From positions 186,001 through 250,000 of the forward strand of contig CCKK01000002.1 of the NCBI GenBank assembly GCA_001048675.1: a DNA stretch of 64,000 bases, written 5' to 3'. Numbering within the stretch: the stretch's first letter is position 1; every line of letters begins with the position of its first letter. Under the pieces are notes generated by a model that saw nothing but the letters and a program-made list of their open reading frames with translations, was not told where the DNA came from and did no database searches. The DNA is from Vibrio diabolicus (lineage in GTDB: Bacteria > Pseudomonadota > Gammaproteobacteria > Enterobacterales > Vibrionaceae). Shown here in pieces: positions 25,336 to 34,002 of this stretch. A program made the translations under genes and the position numbers.

Positions 25336-25849
25336 GCCCATTTCAGTGGGAAGAAAAAAGCCCGCGAAGAATGCTTTCACGGGCGAAAAAAGGGCACCAA
25401 ATTGGGTGTCTATTCATTTTGGAGGTGGTCGAACGTCCATATAAAACTGACAATAGGCTTGGTGAGAGGCTTACCACCAGCGCGACCAACGGAGCTAACG
25501 TTAACATTGTTGCAATGATTGTTAAAATGTTAATTCTTCAATCAATGTTTTCATTATCGTTAGTCTGGATTGTGAATATGTTGTTCTATTGTTCCTGGAA
25601 TGCTTGACTGTCGAATTTGAATACATCATGAGATATAGATGGCCCTTTCTTTATCCATTTTGGTTATATAAATCTTGTCATATCACACTGCTAAATCTTC
25701 ATTATTTTTAATAATTCGACATGGCTTACGCCATTTTGTTACTGGTGTGTTTGTTTTTCGATGGTCTCAAATTTGAGTTCACGTATAACCAGACAATTAA
25801 AGGAAAAGAGCAGCAGTTAGCTGCCCTTTATTGCTATAAAGACCGAAGG
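25336..25849. other. Intergenic region with an orphan minus-strand transcript end
   Basis: About 510 bases without a convincing gene. The left part has a strong leftward terminator (separate entry) preceded on the minus strand by a Leu/Val-rich open frame (ATG 25507 to stop 25343; LAPLVALVVSLSPSLLSVL) that reads through the terminator. GGTGGT and CCACC segments there can pair in alternative ways. The right part (25611-25849) is AT-rich and shows only a weak stem near 25808-25825 that could end the HAD-phosphatase transcript. Confidence 0.5.
25354..25384 (-). terminator. Strong leftward terminator without an assigned gene
   Basis: On the minus strand a 9-bp stem (GCCCGTGAA with TTCGCGGGC, one G-U pair; 25376-25384 with 25360-25368) is followed by six T (25354-25359). 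The plus strand lacks a T tract, so it ends a minus-strand transcript, yet no minus-strand gene lies just upstream of it. Confidence 0.75.
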
Positions 25850-26509
25850 CTAATTCCAACGTAATAGCGTCCAATGTGATCGATTCGCGTGTTCTTTGAG
25901 GCGTGGGCATGGATTTACAAGGTAGGTGTAATCTGCATATTCACATAAAGGCAAATCGTTGATTGAATCGGTATAGAAATGGATTTCAGAATAAGGCTCA
26001 GGCTGATTTTCTAGCCACTGTTTTAAGCGCGTGACTTTACCTTCACGATAACTAGGGATACCGTCGATTTCAGCAGTATAACGGTTGTCTTTCTCGATTA
26101 AATCGATGCCGAGTGCGATTGGAATATTAAGACGGCGACCAACGGCTTCCACCAAAAAAGTGACGCTGGCAGAGATGATAACCATATCTATACCATCACG
26201 AGACAGTTGCTCAATCAGGGTTTTGGCTTGAGGAAACTGTTTAGCCAGAATATGGCTTTCAACACATTCTTCAACCAAGGCGTTTACTTCTTCAATCGGC
26301 ATGTTTTCTAGTGGCTTCATGGAGAACGCTAGGTAATCTTCCATGTCCATTTTGCCTTCAGAGTACAAGGCCATTAGACGCTGATCTTCCTTAATAAATA
26401 AAGGATCAGTCGCGATGCCTCTCTCAACCATAAACTCGTTCCAAATCATTGCGCAGTCAGCGTTTATTAGGGTTTCATCCATATCAAAAACATACAAAGG
26501 TTTGGACAT
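25850..26509 (-). CDS. HAD-IB family phosphatase
   Basis: A 219-residue hydrolase of the haloacid dehalogenase superfamily, subclass IB (PSP/SerB-like). Motif I is VFDMDETLI (Asp9 nucleophile, Asp11), a helical cap follows (about 20-85), motif II is VIISASVTFLVEAV, the motif III Lys is in YREGKVTRL, and motif IV is FYTDSINDLPL. It removes phosphate from a small molecule. It is the last gene of an operon with ABC import genes and an alkaline-phosphatase-superfamily enzyme, starting 2 bases after the ATPase gene. A phosphomonoester freed from the imported compound, for example phosphocholine or phosphoethanolamine, is a reasonable substrate guess but is not shown by sequence. Confidence 0.85.
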   Translation of the reverse strand: MSKPLYVFDMDETLINADCAMIWNEFMVERGIATDPLFIKEDQRLMALYSEGKMDMEDYLAFSMKPLENMPIEEVNALVEECVESHILAKQFPQAKTLIEQLSRDGIDMVIISASVTFLVEAVGRRLNIPIALGIDLIEKDNRYTAEIDGIPSYREGKVTRLKQWLENQPEPYSEIHFYTDSINDLPLCEYADYTYLVNPCPRLKEHANRSHWTLLRWN

Positions 26510-26511
26510 GT

Positions 26512-27531
26512 TTAGGCTCTCACTGGTTGAATTTCGTTTAGGTTAAAGAGTAGCTCTAGTTGGCTGCCATTCGCTAGTAAGCGTTCTGAAGAGCGGTTAA
26601 GCAAGTCAACAGTGAGCTCACACTCTTCAACGTTCACTTGATAGCGAATAACATTACCTAGAAGCTGGTGGTTGGTGATCGTACCTACTTGTGGCGCTGA
26701 GATGTGGCTATCATATTGACGACCTTGCTCTTTTACATATATAGACTCTGGGCGAATCGCTACTTTCCATTCGGTATCAATGTTGAAGAGTTGCTTGGCT
26801 TTATTGGCTTCTACAAGGTTGTAGTGTCCCATGAAACCGGCCACAAACTCGTTAGCAGGATGAGTATAAATTTCTTCAGGTGTTCCTGCTTGAACAATTT
26901 CTCCTTTACTCATTAGGAAGATACGATCAGACATAATCATCGCCTCTTCTTGGTCATGAGTTACGAAGATAGTGGTGAGATTCATCTCTTTCTGAATATC
27001 TCGGATTTGCTGACGAAGATGTTTGCGGATTTTGGCATCAAGCGCAGAAAGTGGCTCATCAAGCAATAATATGCGAGGTTTCACCACCAACGCTCGGGCG
27101 AGTGCGACACGCTGCCGCTGACCGCCAGAAAGTTGATGCGGATAGTGTTTTTCTTTACCTGCCAGATCCACCAGTTTAATGACTTTAGCCACTTCACGTC
27201 GAATATCATCATTCGAAAGCTTTTTCATTTTTAAGCCAAATGCAATGTTGCCTTCAACGGTCATATTGGGAAACAGCGCATACGATTGAAAGACCATCCC
27301 AATACCACGCTCTTGCGGGGCTTGATGCGTGATATCTTCTCCGTTTACCCAAATCTCGCCTCCATCGACAGGGTTAAGCCCGGCAAGGCTGCGAAGTAGC
27401 GTCGATTTACCACAACCGCTAGGGCCCAAAAGCGTAATGAATTCACCTTGCTCGATGTTAAAGTGAATGTCCTCAAATACGGTGTTATCACCAAAACGTT
27501 TAGTCAGATTTTTCGCTGTTACGTAGCTCAT
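26512..27531 (-). CDS. ABC importer ATP-binding subunit (iron/polyamine/2-aminoethylphosphonate type)
   Basis: A 339-residue ATPase of the PotA/FbpC/PhnT class. Walker A is LLGPSGCGKSTLLRSLAG (about 35-52), signature LSGGQRQRVALARALV, Walker B ILLLDEPLSALDAKI with the H-loop THDQEEAM, and a C-terminal TOBE-type regulatory domain. ATG 27531 follows GAGGAG and overlaps the stop of the upstream permease gene (ATGA), so it is translationally coupled. With two permeases and a binding protein it forms a complete importer resembling the PhnSTUV 2-aminoethylphosphonate transporter; no phnW/phnX is linked, so the ligand is uncertain. Confidence 0.88.
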   Translation of the reverse strand: MSYVTAKNLTKRFGDNTVFEDIHFNIEQGEFITLLGPSGCGKSTLLRSLAGLNPVDGGEIWVNGEDITHQAPQERGIGMVFQSYALFPNMTVEGNIAFGLKMKKLSNDDIRREVAKVIKLVDLAGKEKHYPHQLSGGQRQRVALARALVVKPRILLLDEPLSALDAKIRKHLRQQIRDIQKEMNLTTIFVTHDQEEAMIMSDRIFLMSKGEIVQAGTPEEIYTHPANEFVAGFMGHYNLVEANKAKQLFNIDTEWKVAIRPESIYVKEQGRQYDSHISAPQVGTITNHQLLGNVIRYQVNVEECELTVDLLNRSSERLLANGSQLELLFNLNEIQPVRA

Positions 27532-28316
27532 TGTTTGACTCCTCGGCTGAAACGACTTGCCAACCAAGTCAGTAAAAAAATAAATAGGAAGTAGGTCATC
27601 ACTAAGGCAGACGTAAAGTGGCCGCTCGTCTGACGCATGTTATACAAGTAGATTTGCAGGGTTTCATAACGTGTGCCAACTAAAATATTGGCGAACACAA
27701 ACTCTCCCAATAGAAATGAGAATGAAAGGAAAAGCGATGCCATAAGTCCTTTTTTGAGGTTAGGTAAAATGACCATCAAAAACGCTTTGGTTGTGCTTGC
27801 CCCTAGCAAGTGTGCCGCGTCCATTAAATCATTGAGGTTAATTGCTTCGAAGCTATTGGAAATCGCACGATACATGAACGGTAACGCGATGGTGAAGTAA
27901 GTGCCTATTAAAATCCAAGGGGTACCGATAAGAGATATTTCACTGTCAGCATAAAGTTGAAGCAAGCCGACGGACGACACCACTGGTGGTACAGAGAATG
28001 GTAGCAAAATTAGTACGTTCATGAGCTTATCGAGCTTCGGGAAGTAGTAAAACACCACGAATATCGCTGGCAGAACCAGAAGCACACTGAGGGTTAGCGA
28101 AGCAATACAAATAAACAGCGAACGCCCAAACGCTTGCAAAAAACGTGGGTCGGTCAGCAATTTAACGTACCAATCAAAAGTGAAACCATCCGGAAGCACC
28201 GTGGCGCCCCAGCGTGATGAAAGCGAATAGACAAAGGTCGCTAAAATCGGGATGAGCATGATCCCAACAATGGAATAAACCACTGTTTTATGGAATCGAG
28301 TATTAACGTTGTGCAT
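27528..28316 (-). CDS. ABC importer permease 2
   Basis: A 262-residue inner-membrane permease with six hydrophobic helices and the EAA-loop region LMDAAHLLGASTTKAFLMVILPNL near 160-183. It belongs to the PotC/FbpB/PhnV-type permeases that pair with a second permease. It starts 2 bases after the upstream permease stop and overlaps the ATPase start by four bases. Substrate is set by the binding protein, not by this subunit. Confidence 0.85.
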   Translation of the reverse strand: MHNVNTRFHKTVVYSIVGIMLIPILATFVYSLSSRWGATVLPDGFTFDWYVKLLTDPRFLQAFGRSLFICIASLTLSVLLVLPAIFVVFYYFPKLDKLMNVLILLPFSVPPVVSSVGLLQLYADSEISLIGTPWILIGTYFTIALPFMYRAISNSFEAINLNDLMDAAHLLGASTTKAFLMVILPNLKKGLMASLFLSFSFLLGEFVFANILVGTRYETLQIYLYNMRQTSGHFTSALVMTYFLFIFLLTWLASRFSRGVKQ

Positions 28317-28318
28317 GA

Positions 28319-29209
28319 CTACTTCCTACCTGCATAGCTTTTCGAAATGAGCCATTGGTTAATCACTGTGATAAAGGCAAGTAACGCCATTAGAATCACC
28401 GAAATTGCAGCGGCGAGATTAGGTTCAAGGAACAGGTCTCCCGATACCAGACTCGCAATTCGAATTGTGATGACGTTATAGTTACCGGAGGTCAACGCAT
28501 AAACACTCGCATATGCGCCGATTGCGTTGGCTATTAAGATAATAAAGGTACCGAATAAGGCTGGTGAGAGCACTGGCAGAGCGATTTTCGCCCAATACTG
28601 TGATGTTTTGGCTCCCAGTAGCGCAGCGGCTGCTTGCCAATCATCACTCAGCGCGTCAAACGCAGGGTAGAGCAACAACACCGCCAGCGGGATTTGGAAG
28701 TAGATGTAAATGGCCAGCAGGCCCCATTTACCATAAAGGTCGAAATCACCGAGTAAGCCATACTGCTTGAGCAAAAGGGTAATCGCCCCATTGGTGCCCA
28801 AAATAATAATAAAAGCGAATGACAGAGGTACGCCCGCAAAGTTGCTGCTCATGTTCGTAAACGCAATCACACCGTCGCGGACTTTAGAATCGACTCTGCG
28901 TAGAGAAGAGACCAACAAAGTCGCAATGGCTAAGCCAAAAATGCTCGACCACACAGCTAACCACAAGCTGTTGCCAAACGCCTGCATCATGAAGGCGGAG
29001 TCGAGCACTTCAATGTAGTTATCTAAGGCAAACTCGCCATCGTAGATAAAGCTGTTTAACAGTACCCAAATCATCGGTGCGAGTTGAAATAGGTAGAAAA
29101 ACAGCGCGAAAGGCACTAACCAAATGGCTGGCTTAAAGCGCTTTAACCAAGTATTTGCCAAATTTGAGCGTGATTCGCTAGAGCTTGGGGAGAGGACAGA
29201 ACTGCTCAT
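28319..29209 (-). CDS. ABC importer permease 1
   Basis: A 296-residue inner-membrane permease. A short Ser-rich cytosolic N-terminus is followed by six helices and an EAA-like loop DWQAAAALLGAKTSQYWAKIALPVL near 190-213. It is of the PotB/PhnU type. Its start overlaps the stop of the alkaline-phosphatase-superfamily gene by 4 bases, which shows that the enzyme and the transporter are translated as one coupled unit. Confidence 0.85.
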   Translation of the reverse strand: MSSSVLSPSSSESRSNLANTWLKRFKPAIWLVPFALFFYLFQLAPMIWVLLNSFIYDGEFALDNYIEVLDSAFMMQAFGNSLWLAVWSSIFGLAIATLLVSSLRRVDSKVRDGVIAFTNMSSNFAGVPLSFAFIIILGTNGAITLLLKQYGLLGDFDLYGKWGLLAIYIYFQIPLAVLLLYPAFDALSDDWQAAAALLGAKTSQYWAKIALPVLSPALFGTFIILIANAIGAYASVYALTSGNYNVITIRIASLVSGDLFLEPNLAAAISVILMALLAFITVINQWLISKSYAGRK

Positions 29210-30030
29210 AGTGCTAACAATTCCTGAGTGTATGGCTTCGTGTGGTCAAGGTTTAGCAATTGACAAACGGTGCCACAAATATCAGTTTGCTTAATATGAC
29301 AATCCTGATGGGTAAACTTATCGCCAATGACAAACAGAGGAACTTCTCGCTCTTCAGGTAAAATCCCACCGTGAGAAAGATCGTTGTTCATGCCATGATC
29401 GCTGGTCACAATGATTTGATACCCATCAGCAAGCCATTGTTCGATGTAGTTGGAAAGAATAATGTCTGCACCTCGCGCACAATTGCGGTATTGGCGAGAG
29501 TCTAGGCCAAACTTATGTCCTGTATCGTCGATATTCATCGGATGGATCAGTAAGAAATCAGGTTGATAGTTTCGACGTAAATACTCTGCGTCCAGGAACA
29601 AGGCTTCATCAGGATAATGATCCCAATGGTAAAAGCAGCCGTGCTGGATATTCAGGGTTTCATCATGCGTGAAACGATCGCGAACAGGTTCAAATGGCGC
29701 GCGATTATAAAGCTCACTTACCCAGTGGTAGGCAGCCGCAGCGGTCACTTTGCCTTGGGCTTTTGCCAAACTGAAAATGGAATCGTGCTTGGATAGACGA
29801 ACGATATTGTTGTTTACGATGCCGCTTTCTACAGGGCGAACGCCCGTTAAAATGCACTCATAAAGTGGGCGAGACATAGAGGGCAGCTCACATTGCACAG
29901 GATAAAGCGTTGCGCGAGTTTCTTGTTGGGAACGACTTTGTTCTAGAAGACCATTGAGGTAGCCCATACAATCACGGGCTACCTGATAGTTCAGTCCATC
30001 TAGAACAACAAGGATGACCTTATTGCTCAT
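29206..30030 (-). CDS. Alkaline-phosphatase-superfamily phosphoesterase
   Basis: A 274-residue enzyme of the nucleotide pyrophosphatase/phosphodiesterase and phosphonoacetate-hydrolase group. Metal-ligand motifs are visible: VVLDGLNYQ (Asp11), the nucleophile region CELPSMSRPLYECILTG, HPMNIDDTGHKFG (Asp and His ligands) and VTSDHGMNNDLSHGG. There is no signal peptide, so it acts in the cytosol after uptake. It is placed between the binding-protein gene and the permease genes, so its substrate is likely the imported ligand. A two-step route, diester or phosphonate cleavage here and then dephosphorylation by the HAD enzyme, fits the operon but is inference. Confidence 0.82.
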   Translation of the reverse strand: MSNKVILVVLDGLNYQVARDCMGYLNGLLEQSRSQQETRATLYPVQCELPSMSRPLYECILTGVRPVESGIVNNNIVRLSKHDSIFSLAKAQGKVTAAAAYHWVSELYNRAPFEPVRDRFTHDETLNIQHGCFYHWDHYPDEALFLDAEYLRRNYQPDFLLIHPMNIDDTGHKFGLDSRQYRNCARGADIILSNYIEQWLADGYQIIVTSDHGMNNDLSHGGILPEEREVPLFVIGDKFTHQDCHIKQTDICGTVCQLLNLDHTKPYTQELLAL

Positions 30031-30042
30031 AACGACTTACTC

Positions 30043-31119
30043 TTATTGCTGGTGGATTAAGACACTTTCTTGCCATTGACGTGGCAGCTTACGCGCGGAC
30101 TTTTCCCAAGCTGAGAAGTCAGTCACTGGGTGAACATTGCTGTATTGGTCGTTAGCAATTAGCTTGTCTTGCACTGCTTGAGGCAGTGTGATGTTGGTGC
30201 GGATTGGACGCGCATAACCTTCTGCTAAGTTGATTTGCCCTTGATCGCTGAAGATGTACTCACGAGCAAGTTTTGCTGCATTAGGGTTCTTCGCATATTT
30301 ATTGATTATGGTTGTATAACCAGAAATCACAGAGCCATCTTGAGGAATGCTCACTGTAAAGCGATCGCGGTCAATTTTGTCGCGATAGTTCAACGCATTG
30401 AAGTCCCACATGATCGCCACTTCCACTTCGCCTTTTTCTAGGTTGGCGATGTTCGGATCAGTAAATGAAAGACGACTTTGCTTCGCGAGTTCAGAAAAGA
30501 ACTTGAGCGCAGGCTTGAGGTTGGATTCGTCCCCACCGTTGGCGAACGCTGCGGCGAGAACCGCGTTGTTTGCCTGTGCTGCTACGCCGACGTCACCTAC
30601 GGTCACTTTGTAGTCGCCTTTTAATAGGTCATCCCACGTTTTTGGCGCGTCTTTTACGAGGTTATTGTTGGAGATAAAAGAAATAGTGCCAGTGTAAGCA
30701 AGTGCCCAATGACCATCTTCGTCTTTTGCCCAATCTGGAATGTCATTCCAAGTTGTTGGTTTGTATGGCTGAGTGACGCCTTTTTTAACCGCTACACGTG
30801 CGAAGGCAAAGCCTACGTCACCAATGTCTGCGGTCGCGTTTTTCTTCTCAGCTTCGAATTTTGCGATTTCTTGAGCCGAGCTCATATCCGTGTCTTGGTG
30901 CTTAAGGTTGTAGTTTGACTTTAAATCAGCCCAAGTGTCTTTCCAGTTCGCCCAACTGTCAGGCATACCTACACTGTAAACCGCCCCTTCTTTTTGTGCT
31001 GCGGTAACCAATGACTCAATATCGGCTTCTTTCGCTACTGTTGGTGCTGCAAGCGTTACCGCGATGATTGCCGCTGGTGCGGTAATTGAACGACTTAGCA
31101 AAGTTTTCATTGTCTCCAT
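30043..31119 (-). CDS. ABC importer periplasmic binding protein (PhnS/Fe3+-type)
   Basis: A 358-residue periplasmic solute-binding protein with a signal peptide (MKTLLSRSITAPAAIIAVTL...TVAKEA). The start is ATG 31119 or the in-frame ATG at 31110. The mature part has the type-2 binding-protein features of the iron/thiamine/AEP cluster: EGAVYSVGMPDSWANW near the N-terminus, DIGDVGFAFARVAV, SFISNNNLVKDAPKTWDDLL and EVAIMWDFNALNYR. The family includes 2-aminoethylphosphonate, polyamine and ferric ion binders; ligand residues cannot be assigned by eye. It is the first gene of the operon, directly beside a GntR operator-like site. Confidence 0.85.
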   Translation of the reverse strand: METMKTLLSRSITAPAAIIAVTLAAPTVAKEADIESLVTAAQKEGAVYSVGMPDSWANWKDTWADLKSNYNLKHQDTDMSSAQEIAKFEAEKKNATADIGDVGFAFARVAVKKGVTQPYKPTTWNDIPDWAKDEDGHWALAYTGTISFISNNNLVKDAPKTWDDLLKGDYKVTVGDVGVAAQANNAVLAAAFANGGDESNLKPALKFFSELAKQSRLSFTDPNIANLEKGEVEVAIMWDFNALNYRDKIDRDRFTVSIPQDGSVISGYTTIINKYAKNPNAAKLAREYIFSDQGQINLAEGYARPIRTNITLPQAVQDKLIANDQYSNVHPVTDFSAWEKSARKLPRQWQESVLIHQQ

Positions 31120-31124
31120 CCTTC

Positions 31125-31137
31125 TGGACTAGGTCAG
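31125..31137. promoter_or_regulatory. GntR-like operator, copy 1 (binding-protein side)
   Basis: TGGACTAGGTCAG lies 6 bases before the start of the binding-protein gene. The partly palindromic core TGGACTAGRTCA resembles the TGGTCTAGACCA-type sites of UTRA-domain GntR regulators, and 12 of its 13 bases recur at 31307. Confidence 0.6.
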
Positions 31138-31306
31138 TAAGTTCGCTTTGTATGCTATGGATGGAATGTGACGATTTAGCGCAAGTAATTTGACAGTTTT
31201 TATGAATTTCTATGGCACTTATATTTCATACGCTCAATATGTGTTCTGTTGATTAATGTCATATTTTTGTTACGTACACGCCTTATGTTGTTCATCAAAT
31301 TATCGT

Positions 31307-31319
31307 TGGACTAGATCAG
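31307..31319. promoter_or_regulatory. GntR-like operator, copy 2 (regulator side)
   Basis: TGGACTAGATCAG, one mismatch from copy 1, ends 1 base before the ATG of the GntR gene. Binding here would block the regulator's own initiation region, consistent with autorepression. Confidence 0.6.
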
Positions 31320-31320
31320 A

Positions 31321-32049
31321 ATGAGAGCGACAGGCACCAGCCAATTTGGTACCCAATTAGGAAAAATTAGAAGCAGCTTAAAGCAGCAGATTCTTTCCGG
31401 CATCATGTCGGAAGGACAAAAATTGCCATCAGAAAGAGAGCTCAGTGAACTATTTTCTACGACTCGAATCACTATCAAAGATGCGTTGGTGTCTTTGGAA
31501 ACCGAAGGCCTGATTTACCGAGAAGAGCGTCGTGGCTGGTACGTATCTCCGGAGCGTATCTGTTACAACCCGTTGTCTCGTTCTCACTTCCATCAAATGA
31601 TTCGAGAGCAGCATCGTATTGCGGAAACCAAATTACTCAACGTACGAAGTGAAATGGCCGCAGGTGAGTATGCAAAATCGTTAGAGGTTGAGCGAATTAC
31701 CCCAATTTATGTGATTGAACGGTTACGTTTTATTGATGGGCGAGCGGTATTGTTTGTTGAAAATATACTCAAAGCAGCACTGTTTGAAGGTATATTGTCC
31801 GAGAACCTCACCATGTCACTGACAGGTATTTATCGTGAGAAGTATGGCTACGAGACAAAGCGCTCTCGTTTTGATGTGATTCCAACGTCAGCGCCTGCTC
31901 ATGTCGCTAAGGCGTTGAACCTAGCTGAAGGACAACCCGTCCTGAAAATTCGTCGAGTAAACTACAAACAAGATGGCAAATTAATGGACTGCGAATTCGA
32001 GTATTGGCGTCCAGATGCAGTGATGATTCGCATTGATAGCGTAGGATAA
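31321..32049 (+). CDS. GntR-family regulator with UTRA domain (PhnR/PhnF-like)
   Basis: A 242-residue repressor. The winged helix is N-terminal (LKQQILSGIMSEGQKLPSERELSELFSTTRITIKDALVSLE, about 20-65) and the UTRA effector domain follows (about 95-240, with VERITPIYVIERLRFIDGRAVLFVE and the C-terminal DCEFEYWRPDAVMIRID). It diverges from the importer operon and matching operator-like sites lie next to both start codons. It most likely represses the importer until the ligand or its phosphorylated form binds. It is close to PhnR/PhnF-type phosphonate regulators in layout. Confidence 0.85.
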   Translation: MRATGTSQFGTQLGKIRSSLKQQILSGIMSEGQKLPSERELSELFSTTRITIKDALVSLETEGLIYREERRGWYVSPERICYNPLSRSHFHQMIREQHRIAETKLLNVRSEMAAGEYAKSLEVERITPIYVIERLRFIDGRAVLFVENILKAALFEGILSENLTMSLTGIYREKYGYETKRSRFDVIPTSAPAHVAKALNLAEGQPVLKIRRVNYKQDGKLMDCEFEYWRPDAVMIRIDSVG

Positions 32050-32060
32050 AGCGCAGAATT

Positions 32061-32088
32061 AAAAAGAGCCCAATGAAGGGCTCTTTTT
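32061..32088. terminator. Bidirectional terminator between gntR and BCCT genes
   Basis: 11-bp perfect inverted repeat AAAAAGAGCCC/GGGCTCTTTTT (32061-32071 and 32078-32088) with A and T tracts on both sides, serving both convergent genes. Confidence 0.9.
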
Positions 32089-32111
32089 CGCATATTGGTT
32101 AGAGAGGCGGT

Positions 32112-33698
32112 TTAAACGAGGCCTTGCTCTTTTGCCATTTTACTTGCTATGCCAGGCGCTTTCCAAATGCTTGGCAGCAAAATGAAAGACACAGGTACGG
32201 CGGTAATTACAATGAAAGACTGCAATGCAGAAATACCACCAGAGCCCATTGAGATAAGCGCAATAGCGACAATACCCATCATCAAGCCCCAGAATGAGCG
32301 AATCACTGCGTTTGGTTCCGTAGAGCCCGTCATTACCACACTGATTGTGTAAGTCATCGAGTCACCTGTCGTCACGATAAATGTTGTCGTTAAGATCAGG
32401 AACAGAACCGAAATGATCATTGGGTAAGGTAATTCACCGGTAATCGCTAGCAGTGCTGCAGGCAAGTTAAAGCCTTCAAACGCAGATGAAATCAAGCCAG
32501 GGTTATCAAGCTCAAACGCAAGGCCACTGCCGCCAACAATACTAAACCAGAAGCAAGTAATCAGCGGTGCTGCGATGCTAATAGACATGATCAGCTGGCG
32601 AATTGTACGACCACGAGAGATACGAGCAATAAAGATCGCCATCATTGGGCCATAACCGATAAACCAACCCCAGAAGAATACTGTCCACCAGCTTAGCCAG
32701 CCCGTATCACCACGGTAAAGCGCCATTGGGAAGAAGTTATCTACCATGCGACCAACGCCTTGTACATAGCCATCAACAATAAAGCTTGTCGGTCCAAAGA
32801 ACAGGATGTAACCAATTAACAGCACAGACAAAATAATGTTGTAACGACTGACGATTTGAATACCTTTGCTTAAACCGCTTAGTGCGGAAAGGGTATACAT
32901 CAGGATCGCTGCCATGATAACCATGCTTTGCGTTACGAACGTATCTGGCAGGCCAAACAATGAGTTTAGCGCGTAGCTAATTTGTAAACCTAAGAAGCCT
33001 ATAGGGCCGATTGTTCCTGCTGCTACGGCAATAATGCTACATGCGTCAGCAACATCACCAATCCAGCCTTTAATGGCTTTATCGCCAAACACAGGGTAAA
33101 GCAGAGTACGCGGCTTAAGAGGCAGGCCTTTATCGTAATGCAAGTGCATTAAGACAATGGAAGATAGACCACCAAGGATCGCCCAAGCTAAGAAGCCCCA
33201 GTGCATAAAAGACTGAGATAGAGCATTGATTGCGGCAGTTTTCGGTGAAGCTTCACCGTATAAAGGTGGGGCAGTCACAAAGTGCGCGATAGGCTCAGCA
33301 GCGGCCCAGAACACACCACCACCTGCAAGTAGGGTACAGAGTACAATTGACAACCACTTAAAGTTATCAATATCAGGTTTCGCTAGACCACCTAGACGCA
33401 CATAACCAGTGCGACCAAACGCAAGAGCCAAACCAATAAGGAAATTCAGAAGAAGCAGTACTTGCCAGTAAGCTCCGAAATATTTAGTAGCAAAGCCGAA
33501 GCCGGTGTTAACCATTGCGGTTAGAGAGTCGGTATTCGTTAGGGCAAGTAAAACGAATAGAGTGAGGAAGCTACCACTTAACCAAAAGACAGGATTGGTG
33601 AGTTCGAGGCGCTTGAGCAGAGATGGGGGATGAATAGCAGAATAGTCAGCATCCTGAATAGGCGCTGTGTGGGAGGCGGCATTCGTCATATTTGACAT
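32112..33698 (-). CDS. BCCT-family betaine/choline/carnitine transporter
   Basis: A secondary carrier of about 528 residues with 12 predicted helices. The signature aromatic region is present: VFWAAAEPIAHF in TM4 and the TM8 stretch WTVFFWGWFIGYGPMMAIFIARISRGRT (family motif W-G-W-x-x-x-x-x-P-x-x-x-x-F). The start at 33698 (MSNMTNAASH) is preferred by homology; an ATG 12 codons upstream behind GAGGGG is possible. It imports quaternary ammonium solutes such as choline or glycine betaine by Na+ or H+ symport. It is convergent with the GntR gene; if the neighbouring phosphoester operon releases choline or ethanolamine the two units could be related, but no shared operator was found. Confidence 0.9.
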   Translation of the reverse strand: MSNMTNAASHTAPIQDADYSAIHPPSLLKRLELTNPVFWLSGSFLTLFVLLALTNTDSLTAMVNTGFGFATKYFGAYWQVLLLLNFLIGLALAFGRTGYVRLGGLAKPDIDNFKWLSIVLCTLLAGGGVFWAAAEPIAHFVTAPPLYGEASPKTAAINALSQSFMHWGFLAWAILGGLSSIVLMHLHYDKGLPLKPRTLLYPVFGDKAIKGWIGDVADACSIIAVAAGTIGPIGFLGLQISYALNSLFGLPDTFVTQSMVIMAAILMYTLSALSGLSKGIQIVSRYNIILSVLLIGYILFFGPTSFIVDGYVQGVGRMVDNFFPMALYRGDTGWLSWWTVFFWGWFIGYGPMMAIFIARISRGRTIRQLIMSISIAAPLITCFWFSIVGGSGLAFELDNPGLISSAFEGFNLPAALLAITGELPYPMIISVLFLILTTTFIVTTGDSMTYTISVVMTGSTEPNAVIRSFWGLMMGIVAIALISMGSGGISALQSFIVITAVPVSFILLPSIWKAPGIASKMAKEQGLV

Positions 33699-34002
33699 AA
33701 TTACTTCGCTTTTTAGGGCTATGAAGCCGTGCATTTCCCCTCACATCGTTTCGACGAAAAGTGTGAGGATGTTCAAAAAGCCGATGATGTTAACATGTCG
33801 AAGTTGCAAATATAACCTTAGATTTCGATTAATTTTTAACAGGTTAGCCAAGTTGCTGATTTTTGGATAGAGATCAAAGGAAAGTGTTTTTACGTGAAGT
33901 GCACCGCATTTCGTATGTAAATAACATTTCCCTTGTTTTTGCATGGATTACTCAGGATTACATTGAGCAAACATGTTTCTTCTCCAAACTGAGGTTTACT
34001 CA

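Noticed and set aside
25343..25507. Classical amino-acid leader peptide with attenuation
   Set aside because: The Leu/Val-rich frame runs through the terminator instead of ending before it, no biosynthetic operon follows, and no ribosome site was found; kept only as a question.
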